Shown here: piece by piece, positions 10,938-19,878 of the stretch
Numbering within the stretch: the stretch's first letter is position 1
How the letters are laid out: each line of letters begins with the position of its first letter
Assembly: GCA_019649035.1 (NCBI GenBank)
Contig: BMAT01001684.1
Coordinates: forward strand, 771,888 to 801,380
Source of the DNA: Elysia marginata
Taxonomy: Eukaryota; Mollusca; Gastropoda; Plakobranchidae
Direction of reading: 5' to 3'
Length of the DNA: 29,493 nt
Notes under the pieces: generated by a model
The model's database searches: none
What the model saw: only the letters and a program-made list of their open reading frames with translations
Told to the model about the DNA's origin: nothing
Made by a program: the position numbers and the translations under genes

Positions 10938-11181
10938 GATTGAAGGGTATTTTTACAAGCCCAATTCCACTTCAAAGGTGCTCTAAGGGCTTGGGTCCCA
11001 ATGACAATTTACGGGCTGCCACCCAGAGACTAGCGGGGATACCATGACTTAGCCTCAGCCGGTCACATTATAATGACACCGACCCAACCAGTAGGGGCCC
11101 GGACTGTGCTCGGCTGTGTTTCGAACCCGCGACCTCTTAGCCACGGAGCGAAGCCACTACCAACTGAGCTATCAAGGCCCC
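10938..11181 (-). mobile_element. tRNA-headed SINE, minus strand
   Basis: Read on the minus strand, the head is GGGGCCTTGATAGCTCAGTT with an A box TGATAGCTCAGTTGGTAG (plus 11157-11174). About 30 bp on, it has a B box GGTTCGAAACA (plus 11117-11127), the internal pol III promoter of a tRNA. A body unrelated to tRNA follows toward lower coordinates and ends in an A-rich tail. Perfect 12-bp duplications flank the element, so it was inserted by LINE-type target-primed reverse transcription. It is not a functional tRNA gene, because no acceptor-stem partner follows the B box. Confidence 0.85.
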
Positions 11182-11193
11182 GCGGTGGAACAT
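11182..11193. repeat. 12-bp target-site duplication, right
   Basis: GCGGTGGAACAT, identical to 10926-10937. Confidence 0.85.
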
Positions 11194-11290
11194 CATGTCT
11201 AATTTGCAAGTTCAAGTTGGATACACGACTACTTGCTCGAAAACTAAATTGATTGGTAATGTCCTGCTCGGAAAATCTCTTCATTTGAAG

Positions 11291-12419
11291 ACTTAATAAA
11301 ATTAATTTTGTTATGGGAATACACTTTTTTAAAAATAATTTGCCTATAAATGGAAATGTTGCATATTATTTTTTGTGTTTAACTGGAAGCGATTTCGTTA
11401 TTTTATTGGCTGATGAATTAGCAAGCTTGAGATGTTGATTCAAATAAGTAATTAGTTAAGAAATTACTTGCAATTGGTACATACCTTTACTGCAAATGGC
11501 TGGTATCGGTCATGACATACAAAATCAACAGACTTTTTTTTATAAGGAGGAGTTAACGCTACATTAAAAAAACACCTATGAACTCTAAAAGCCCGCTGTT
11601 ATTTGCAGCAGTTGCTGACTCCCGAAAACTTATAGAAAACCGCAAGCTGCCCATCTTGCAAACATACTTTTTCAACATTCTTGGCAGTAGTTTGCTAAGA
11701 AAAGTAGTAAATAAAAAGGAAGTTCTTTAAAAAAACACTAATTGCCTTTTACGGGATTTTTTGTAGACTGAAAACTGTCGGTTCGAAAATTTTACAATGG
11801 AAAGCATCAGATTAAAAAATTTTACAATGGAAAGCATCAGATTAAAAAAATTTACATTCAGTCTCAAGATTTCTTCAGAATTATGGTAACCTTTTACATC
11901 AGTTTATTTTTCTGTCCTTCAGGTTATAATCGATTTATGTAATTTCGTGACTTTCAAAGCGCATGATTATACCACCTGAAGCAAACCAACAATAGGTTTT
12001 TATTGGTTGCTAAATGAAATCTTAATTTACCAGAAAACCTGGGCATTTTTCTAGTTTTAATTGAACAATGTATGTACGTCGTGGGTCACGAGTTGGTGAG
12101 AGTAAAAACAGCAAAGCGAATCAAGCATTACCCTAATGTTCCCGTCTAAGGTGCCATACTAGAAACATTTATTACATTTAACCAGGCCCCTTGTTTGCCA
12201 CGCAATCTCGCGACTTGGGCTGTTTTGTGGACAAAGTTTAAATTGATCATGTCCAATAACGAGTAACTCGAGTTTTGCTTTCAGAAACTAAGGCAAGAAA
12301 ATGTATCACCGTATATCACAACCCTTTTAATTTTCTAAACTTTCACTGTTTCGAAAGTAGACTTTTCGCCTCTCATGTTGCCCATTAACAAAGACACTAA
12401 AAACCATTATGAGCTAGAA
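11291..12419. other. AT-rich stretch, no gene recognised
   Basis: Apart from a small tandem repeat at 11791-11856 nothing was recognised. Confidence 0.4.
11791..11856. repeat. 30-bp tandem repeat, 2.2 copies
   Basis: The unit TTTACAATGG...ATTAAAAAAT at 11791-11820 is repeated at 11821-11850 with one difference, followed by the first six bases of a third unit. Confidence 0.9.
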
Positions 12420-13285
12420 ATCTAGTCAATGTTTTCTCATCAAAATGGATCTCGTGAGTTTGAGCTAAGCTTCTTTTTTATTCATTTTGGTGTGGACCTA
12501 TATATTACCTCAATGTCTGGTTGTCTCTCCCAAGGTTTTTTGAATGCACAGTTTAGATCATGTCTAAAAGTAACAACTGTAACTGATGGGTTTTTTGTCT
12601 CGACACGGAAGGCCTAAGTTCTGCAAAAATCTTAAACTTCGTGCATATTTAGTGGTTCATCTGCTTCAGTTTATTTGTCCAAATGTTGGCATCTTCTGGG
12701 ACTGCAAAAATTTGAATCCTGTTCGATCAACTCAAAATATCGAGTTCGGATCCAATGGTTCATCTTTATAAGTAACGGACAAACCTACATCCCCCCTTTT
12801 TTCTCTCCTGAATCGCATTTCTCAATTTATCTGTTTTCTCAAAATGTCTTCTCTTTTTCTTAATCAAATGGTATACTTCCTACTTTTTCTGTAAGGAATG
12901 TTTTCTCACTTAAATTAAGATAAAAGAAGAGCATGTTTTTTAACTACACAACGATTTTATTCATTGATTGCTTGTCGTGTTTACACAACAATGTCACTGT
13001 TAACGTCAATGTGTGTAACAAGTTTACTTACTCTGGTCTTCTTTACTACTCACGTTGAGAAATCCTTACACTTTTTTATCATCCAATCTCTTTGACCTTT
13101 TACATTTGTAAAGTAGGTCATGAATGATGACCAGATTTGTTCTTCGAACTTAGATTATTTTGTCACTCTTCAAACGACAAGAGAATAAAACTTTGCTAAA
13201 AGGCTTTGCTAAACTATATCTGCCAATTTTTTCATACTGGGTACGTTACAACGTGTCTTTCAAAATTTATCTACATTATAGTTGA
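12420..13285. repeat. diverged duplicated block A, copy 1
   Basis: This block is collinear with 14465-15325 over its whole length. Shared islands include CACAGTTTAGA..TGTCTAAAA, TTGAATCCTGTTCGAT/GTGAATCCTGTTCGAT, ACTTCCTACT, TTCATTGxTTGCTTGT, GATTATTTTGT and AACGTGTCxTTCAAAATTTA. Many small insertions and substitutions mark it as an old duplication. The short open frames in it are not conserved between the two copies, so it does not behave as coding sequence. Confidence 0.7.
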
Positions 13286-14464
13286 TGCGCTGCTAACATA
13301 TTCTTTACAGTTCTTAATACCTGATTAATAGACGGGTGATTCTTAAAGTAACAAAAACCTATGTAAGATTGAGATAAAGCATTCTCAAAAAGGGCAATAT
13401 AAATTGTGATTAAATGAGGCGTATGGAGCCTCTGATATTTTTGTAAAAAATGATCGGCTGGCCGTAAAAATGCCGCAAGCTGAAGAGCAGAAATGATACT
13501 GTGCAACCTGTTATTTTAACTTTAAAATACACTGGTTCAACAAGTAAGAGCTGTGGCCAAAATTATTATACTAGCCATGTTTTTAAAACTCCTATCCTAT
13601 TAATCAGGCAGCAAATGTAATAAATGTTTTTTCTGCAAAAAAAACTGAATGCTTTGTGTACGAAATTCACTATGTAGCCTTATACCTTGTGATCCAAAAG
13701 AATAACAATACAACTCGAGTATTTGGACCACATAAAATTCTGGATTTGTTTCGAAAAAAAAAGTGATTTTAGGTTCAGTTTCATAGGTGACATCGTTCGA
13801 GCCCCATCGACCAGCTTGCCAGCTTTTATTTCGAAAAAATATTCTTTTACGATTCTAATGGCAGATAATGTTTTCTACAACTGAATTGTTTTTTTTTAAA
13901 GTTTTCTTGTTACCGCTGTTTTCCTAACCTTGTGAGGAGTTTGCTTTTCAACTCTGTACTTCAGGATGCTCTTCATTTTCGTCGGCTGTTTTTGTTGCTT
14001 TGATTTCATCGACAAACAAGACATTTTCTTACTGCTATTGCTTTACCAAAATTAAAATTCATAAACCGCTTAAATGGTATAGCTGGTTTGCAAATTAAGA
14101 GTTGCGAGTGTGTTATCTCATCAAGATGTAAAGTTAAAAGCTAATAAACATGGTCTTTCTTTTGAAATATTTCACCTTCCACAGTCATATGGTGATGCAA
14201 AGTGTTCAGATTATTATGGCTTCATACTTCACATATACAATGCACGCTATGCGAAAAAAACATTATGCTCAAGAAGGTTTTATATATCTTATTACAAATA
14301 ATTATGTGGAAAGACAATTCTGTCAAACGTATGAAGCTGCGAAATAATTTTATCACCGCACAGTCAATGACATTTCAAAGTATTTGAGAAGGAGCGTTTT
14401 GTTATGTCATTCATGGTCTATATAACCAACAACTAGAAAAACTATTCCAATTGTCATTTTTTTT
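13286..14464. other. stretch between duplicated blocks
   Basis: AT-rich sequence with no recognised gene. I could not align it convincingly with 11291-12419. Confidence 0.4.
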
Positions 14465-15325
14465 CTAATTTTGAGGAGATCTCGTTCGAGTGAACTGAGC
14501 TTCTTTTCACATTTTTTTTAGCACTGGACCAATTTGCTAAATAAAATGAATGATCGGTTGTTTCTGTAAACATTTTTTTTTAAATTCACAGTTTAGAGCC
14601 TGTCTAAAACTATGGCTGATGTCTTTATGTCTCGAGATCGAAGACTTAAGACCTGCAAAATCCCTTCAACTTCATGAACTTTTAGTGGCCCCTCAGTCAG
14701 GTCCTTATGCTTCAGTTGTTCTACTTGTTGATATTTTCTGGGTGAGCGAAACTATGTGAATCCTGTTCGATGGACTCAATATACAGAGTTCTGATTGGTC
14801 CATATCTATAAGTGATCGGCGAACCTCCCTCTTATATGCTGTATATAACCATAGATACGAAAAAACTCTCTAATCGGGTCATTAAGTGGCTTACTTCCTA
14901 CTCTTGCTGTTGGAAGTGTTTGCTCTTAAAATTGAGATAGCCTAAAAGAAAAGGTTTTTTTAAAATTGCACAATGTACACAAACTTTTTAAATTCATTGG
15001 TTGCTTGTGGCTTACAAACGAGCTTTTTCAAGTTCAACGCGTAAAATAAATTTATCCACTTTGATCTTCTGAACTACACAGGTTGATAAATCCTTGCATA
15101 TTTTAATTACAGAACTGCGAATCGATATTTCTATTACTTTGACGTTTTGTACAAGCCATGGATGTTTTATTACGGATAACTAGATTTGGCTTTTGAAACG
15201 CAGATTATTTTGTTTAACTTCAACAATAAGGGAATAAAAAATGTCGTTAAAAAGCTTCGCTAAATCATTCATGTCAAGTTTTACATTGCATACGTTACTT
15301 TGAAACGTGTCCTTCAAAATTTATC
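14465..15325. repeat. diverged duplicated block A, copy 2
   Basis: Partner of 12420-13285 in the same orientation. Repeat C copy 2 follows immediately, which suggests that A and C were once one longer repeat unit. Confidence 0.7.
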
Positions 15326-15364
15326 TTTGGTTAAAAAAAAAAAAGTTAAGTGTAGGCTTTTGAA

Positions 15365-15575
15365 CGTCTACTGCAAAACTTCCGGATCAGGTGATCCAAT
15401 TTGAATAATTATGTTGCTTGGCATGCTGTTTTCTGTCACTCCACTCGACTGAATCATTTACTGTAGGCAGTGATACATCATGTATAATTCACAAGTTTGA
15501 TACACGACTACTTCCTTGAGAGTTGTAAAAGTAAATTGATTGGTAGCGTTCTGCTCCGAAAATCTATTGAAAAGG
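15365..15575. repeat. dispersed repeat C, copy 2 (empty site)
   Basis: It matches the flanks of the SINE in copy 1: CTTCCGGATCAGGTGATCCA, GCTTGGCATGC, then GTAGGCAGTGATACATCATG where copy 1 has its insertion, then GATACACGACTACTTCCT. It is therefore the unoccupied version of the SINE target. Confidence 0.75.
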
Positions 15576-15589
15576 CTATAAAGGCTATA

Positions 15590-15744
15590 ATATATATAAA
15601 TGTCCAATCTGATGTATCATTTTAATGAAAAAAAGAACCAATATACGTACATATGTTCATGAATACATGTGCATTTATTGTAATTTGGGCCGATGGCTTT
15701 ATATACTGAATAAAATCAATTCAATTCAATTTTTTTTAAACTGC
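15590..15744 (+). mobile_element. LINE-type 3' tail, plus strand
   Basis: The end of a retroelement 3' untranslated region: TTTGGGCCGATGGCTTTATA, then TGAATAAAATCAATTCAATT, a polyadenylation-like signal running into a short (TCAAT)n tail. No coding part is attached. Confidence 0.45.
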
Positions 15745-15827
15745 CACATTTATTAAATTATATGCATTCTAATCTAAATGCCACTTTCAAAACCTTTTAT
15801 TTTGTCCTACAGTCTATTTCGCGGTGT

Positions 15828-15840
15828 CCTGTATCATCGA
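15828..15840. repeat. 13-bp target-site duplication, left
   Basis: CCTGTATCATCGA; the partner at 16137-16149 differs at one position. Confidence 0.8.
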
Positions 15841-16136
15841 CCGGCTCTGTGGCCAAGCGGTAGGACACTCGCTCAGAGATCGGGAGTATGGGTTCGATCC
15901 CCGATCGAGTCAAACCAAGGACTTTAAAATTGGTATTAGCAGCTGATCCGCCTAGTGTCTGGCATCATGGATTTAGTGCTAATTCTGGTCGGCCCGGTGT
16001 CAGGATAATGTGACTGGGTGTGATGTATGCAAGCACTCCTTACATCACAGTGTGGCAGCACGCGTTCAATTGTCCCAAGCGCCGTCTCTGATATAACCTT
16101 GTAGTTAAAAAGAGACGTTTAAAATCAAACAACTAA
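15841..16136 (+). mobile_element. tRNA-headed SINE, copy 1 (296 bp)
   Basis: It starts CCGGCTCTGTGGCCAAGCGG with an A box (TGGCCAAGCGGTA, 15850-15862) and has a clear B box GGTTCGATCCC at 15891-15901. The non-tRNA body shares AACCAAGGACTTTAAAATTG and CAGCTGATCCGCCTAGTGTC with the copy at 21391, and the tail is A/C-rich (AAAATCAAACAACTAA). It is exactly the same length as that copy. It is inserted in the L1-like fragment, in the opposite orientation. Confidence 0.9.
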
Positions 16137-16149
16137 CCTGTGTCATCGA
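16137..16149. repeat. 13-bp target-site duplication, right
   Basis: CCTGTGTCATCGA, one mismatch to 15828-15840. Confidence 0.8.
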
Positions 16150-16990
16150 GATAATAAGGAATAAAAGCGTTCATATGCTCTACAAAATTTTTGTCTTTGA
16201 GCAAAGTCGCATTGAATTGCCATCTGAATGGCCCTTTAGGAAACGGGTCATCCATAGTTAGTCACAACTGTCCGGTGATCTGCTAAATGAAAGTGTACAA
16301 TATCGGTGTTGCGCTCATCCGATATAAGGCCACTATTGCAAAATATATAATCTAGGCGTCTAGCTATGAAAAGTTTGTCTTTACTTTATGTAAACTATTT
16401 TTTTTACATTTCTCTCTCTCCAGCAATCGTGGAAATCTCATGTCTGAAGAAGCTTACTTGAATTTTCCGTTCCTCTGAAATCAAGTGGTACGCCGAATAG
16501 ATCTTTATCTATTAGCATTGTATGCATCTCCACATTGATGAGGTATTCAAAATCAGTCTTACCTAATAACTTTATAATAACCTTCTGTGATTTCTTTCAT
16601 TAAGCATATCTATGAAGATAGGGCGCTCTTAGGAGCCTTGCTGAGCCATATCAGTTGAGCACGATGTACAGTAATGTATCTAAAAAGAATAAGATACCAA
16701 TACATTTGTCTTAAAAAAAGAAAAATTTGATCTTTCTTCCAGCAAAAATTTTATTTACCGAAATTATCTGACCCTTTCTATGACTTACATCGGGACGATC
16801 ATGTACGTCACCGATCCAATCCTGTTTTCAATCATTCGCCTTCTCATCTGTTCAATAAGTTTCTTGAAGGCATATAATATCAGACTTACTGAGTTTTCCA
16901 AACAGGAGTTTACGCTTTAACTGTTTAGTCCACATTAGTTCAGCGTAACATCCCGCATGAGTAGTTATATTAAAGACCGGAGGCTTAGGC

Positions 16991-18071
16991 CTATATTAGG
17001 TATTGTAAGTCAAGAGGTCGAGAATAAGATCAGAACTGACTTAAATTGTCCCAAGGGTAAACTGTGACTGTGCGTTCTAAATGGAAAGATGCGTTTGATA
17101 CGTGTAAAATCTATTTAGCTTGCCGATAAACAAGCGTAAAGATTTTGAAGTTTTTTTACCACTGAGTCCAGTGAAAGGTGCGGGTCTAGCGACCAGAAAG
17201 ATAAACAACTCACTCAGCCACTTAGCTTCCCCAATCTCACTATAATACTAATCAAATGGGTTAGAGTCTTGACGCTCCTAGCCGCAGTCGATATTAAGCT
17301 TTGTGCTCTTTTTCTTCTCTAATTTTTCACCTTTGTTTCTTTATCATTGACCCATTTGTACTCCAGGCACGTTTTGGTCGATCTATGCCGATATGATTCT
17401 TCTCACCTTGCTAAGACGTCAAGGGTAGTTTGCTTCGCAATCAACATTTTGCATGTCATTTCTAGATCTATTGCGCTTTTCTCTGCGTCACGGTGCTTGT
17501 CACTAGTGACATGCTCTTGCTGATTTCTTTCAGAAGACCCTGTACAGCGCGTGGTCACATTTCTGCCATGACCCTCATACCCCGTCCGTCCCGATAGGCC
17601 TATATCATTCTGCCTATGCCAAGTTTTAACCTTCTCTTTTCCTTTGGCCGATTGCCCCCTATAATATATAGGTGGCCTACGCAATAAAGTTGGCTCCCAC
17701 ACTTGTACACTTAGAAAGTGGCGACTTAGGAAGGTTGACCTACACAAATCACTTGCCTGTTTTGAAGCGAGTCATCTTATTTTTAGTTAGGTAGTATTTA
17801 TATTTTTAGTAACTATATTTCATTACATGTATCTATTTTACTATTTGTATTTACAATATTACTGTTAAAATTGTTATCAATACTAGATTCAAATCTATTA
17901 TCGTTGTTTTTATCCTCATTATTCATCAATATTTCTCTTGATACAACAACAAAAACAACAACCACTGCTGAGGTGTAGGATTGGGAAGTTTTTTTTTTGC
18001 CTGTTTTCCTTTTTTTCATTCTGCTATTTTTTTAAAATATTGAAATGTTTATGTTTTGTCTCGTTGACTAG
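16991..18071. other. intergenic, one unassigned open frame
   Basis: A 114-codon minus-strand open frame lies at 17403-17747. Its peptide is hydrophilic and lysine/arginine-rich, with no domain I recognise. It sits between LINE fragments and may be part of another decayed element. CAA-rich sequence lies at 17944-17962. Confidence 0.35.
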
Positions 18072-18360
18072 ATCTACGTGCTATTCTTGTCCTCCATATT
18101 TTTTTACCTGTCCCCCCGGCGGTTGAAGATGGGGCGCTACAGATGACCTGCCAACCAGTCGCCTCCACCCCTTCCTGTCTGCCGCACGTTTGACAGCATC
18201 GCTCACCTTCACTCTTGTGCATTCTGTGAGGTTGTCTTCCCGTCTCCTCGTCTGTCTTCCTCCTCTTCAGTTCCATGGAGCACTGTCTCTCCCCCCGTTA
18301 TGTGGCCGAACGATCTTAGTTTGCGTATCTTGTAAAGTTTGGGTGATTTACCGTTCTTAA
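18072..18360 (-). mobile_element. RTE-like LINE C-terminus, minus strand
   Basis: From about 18345 down the minus strand reads KLRSFGHIT, then (shifted) RRREDNLTECTRVKVSDAVK and on through RAADRKGWRRLVGRSS to a stop near 18076. The order KLR-x-[FY]-GH[IV], then R-x-[ED]-DN-[LI]-x-E-[WC]-T, then RAADR-x-x-WR is the C-terminal region of RTE-type (and related) LINE polyproteins. Frameshifts between the blocks show it is inactive. Confidence 0.75.
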
Positions 18361-18557
18361 TTATTCATACGCACTCGAAACCTGCAGCTGATGTCTGCGA
18401 GTACTCGAGTATTTTTTTAATAAAAACTCATACCACTAGCCACGAAGGATTTAAGTTATCCTGAACAACGAGTGACTTCGAGTGTTTTATTCATTTTATT
18501 CAATGATTCACTGCAATGAGTGCGGGTGCTGTGCGGGTAGTTGAGTAATGAGTAGTA

Positions 18558-18707
18558 GAGACCTTAAGCACACGCACCGTGTCTCACTACGCGTACGCGA
18601 AAATCGGGAAAGCAGATCAAGGAAACTACAAAAATAATGAAACCAGTTTCTAAAAATAGACCCACAGACGTTCCCGTCATGCTCACACGTTGGCTGCTTA
18701 AAGTCTG
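18558..18707 (+). mobile_element. MITE copy 2
   Basis: Second copy of the family also at 9061 and 27029. It begins GAGACCTTAAGCACACGCAC and ends GGCTGCTTAAAGTCTG. TA lies on both sides (18556-18557 and 18708-18709). It sits between two RTE-like fragments. Confidence 0.8.
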
Positions 18708-18714
18708 TATTATT

Positions 18715-19095
18715 GCGTCAGCCAAGCCTGTCTGCGGCGACCACGCTGGCTGCCTCTCTTGGTGGTGATGAGCAGATAATGAACCAATGACTTGCCGTAT
18801 TTTGTATTTGACTTCCTAGTTGGTCATAAGGTCTTTGTAAGCTATGCCAAGTAGTCTTAGAAAGCATCTCGTTTCTTTGGTCTGGATCATCTTTTCTAGT
18901 TATGCTGTGAGAGTCCATGTTTCACAAGCATAATAAAAGACTGAGTCTCATAAAACAAACAGGCGAAACAGATTAGATTTTAGCCGATACGTAGCTTGAT
19001 ATAGTCAGTTTTTGTTTTTTCCTTGACTTGATTTTACTAGACGTTGCAGCTTTTCTTAGGACTATTATTTCCATATCACTACAAGATGCGTCGGT
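18715..19095 (-). mobile_element. RTE-like LINE reverse-transcriptase thumb fragment, minus strand
   Basis: Minus-strand frames give LRKAATSSKIKSRKKQKLTI, then YYACETWTLTA, then CFLRLLGIAYKDLMTN and EVKYKIRQVIG. This matches in order the familiar L-Y-[GA]-CE-[TS]-W-T-[LV] ... C-[YF]-RR-[ML]-L-x-I-x-[YW]-x-D-x-x-T-N-x-E-V series just downstream of the reverse-transcriptase core in RTE-type and related LINEs. At the lower end it becomes ITTKRGSQRGRRRQAWL, as if part of the next segment is deleted. Stops and shifts show decay. Confidence 0.75.
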
Positions 19096-19730
19096 TTTAC
19101 ATGTTTACTTTTTCTTTCATATAAAACCTTTATTCAATTCTTATTAATGTAGATTTCCTTTCCTCATCATAGAAGCTTTTGATTTCGATGGGGATAACAA
19201 AATTGAGCAACCTTCCCTGTCAGGCAATACAAACTTTACAACCTTTTTTTGGGTTCTAATTCTCATGTCATATGACTTAGACCTTACTATTATTACAAAA
19301 GGAAAAATGAGAATCTCAAACAGCCCTCGTATGAAAAAGCCACATCTCATTTTCTGGGAGGGGAATGTCTATGAATTGTCACTGAATCAATCCGATAACA
19401 TTAAAGCGTAGAGAGAAACTTAGCAAACGAAAACAAAAGTCCAAGTGACGCATGCAATTTTCAGCAACTTAATATATAAAGTCTTACCATATCAAACCAC
19501 TTGAACTTTCTTGATTTAAGCGTAACATTTGGACTGGTAGCAAGAAAAGTTGATCGTATAGACAGACAAATCGTATGGTTTTTCCAAGGTATAAGGTCCA
19601 TAGACATTCCATCATCCCTAGACACTTTAACCTAACAACCTACGACATTGTACTTATCTTCACTTCTAGTTCAAGGCAACCTTCTCAAATAAGTGCGAAA
19701 TCATCCTGCTAGCATTTTGTCCACATTAGT
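19096..19730. other. region upstream of the secreted-protein gene
   Basis: No coding exon or recognised repeat. It may contain distal regulatory sequence for the gene starting at 19803, but no specific site stands out. Confidence 0.4.
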
Positions 19731-19737
19731 TATAAAT
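19731..19737 (+). promoter_or_regulatory. TATA box of the secreted-protein gene
   Basis: TATAAAT lies 72 bp before the ATG at 19803. A start site 25-30 bp downstream would fall near 19760 and give a 5' leader of about 40 nt with no intron. Core-promoter assignment is by position and sequence only. Confidence 0.55.
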
Positions 19738-19802
19738 GGTGTTCGGTCTTCCCAGCGCTACTTTTCTCCAGACCCCCACAAGGCTCCAGGTTGGATTTCA
19801 TA

Positions 19803-19878
19803 ATGGGGTTCAAGTCGGTCGCTACCGTTCTCCTTTACGTATCAGCCTATACTGGCGCATTCCTCTTGTTCGATAACG
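19803..19878 (+). CDS. secreted-protein gene, exon 1 (signal peptide)
   Basis: Residues 1-25 plus one base. The ATG at 19803 was chosen because it directly precedes the hydrophobic segment; no closer upstream ATG in this frame exists. The donor is AACG/GTGAGA, phase 1. Confidence 0.8.

Larger units (their letters stand above)
10791..11290. repeat. dispersed repeat C, copy 1 (split by SINE)
   Basis: Sequence on both sides of the SINE matches 15365-15575. TTTCCGGATCAGTTGATCCA and CTCGCTTGGCATGC lie to the left of the SINE, and GGATACACGACTACTTGCT and AAATTGATTGGTA to the right. Removing the SINE and one target duplication restores collinearity with the other copy. Function unknown. Confidence 0.75.
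15745..16990 (-). mobile_element. L1-like LINE ORF2 fragment, minus strand, split by a SINE
   Basis: Minus-strand reading from about 16950 downward gives KLSKSDIICLQETY, the N-terminal motif (with the catalytic Glu) of AP-type endonucleases in non-LTR retrotransposons. At about 16370-16270 comes ARRLDYIFCNSGLISDERN and then HLADHRTVV, the C-terminal Asp-His of the endonuclease. Next, at about 16240-16150, comes FRWQFNATLLKDKNFVEHM, the linker before the reverse transcriptase. The frame resumes beyond the SINE at 15827 with HREIDCRTK and KVLKVAFRLECI, matching the WEVLKVAIRGECI block typical of L1/Tx1-type elements. In-frame stops and shifts show decay; the reverse transcriptase itself is absent. 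Confidence 0.75.

Noticed and set aside
11117..11174. tRNA gene on the minus strand
   Set aside because: A and B boxes are present, but the sequence after the B box does not close an acceptor stem and the element has SINE target duplications.
11063..11284. 73-codon minus-strand open frame
   Set aside because: It lies across the minus-strand SINE and repeat C and has no family resemblance.
15850..15901. tRNA gene on the plus strand
   Set aside because: It belongs to a 296-bp SINE present in a second copy, with target duplications and a non-tRNA body.
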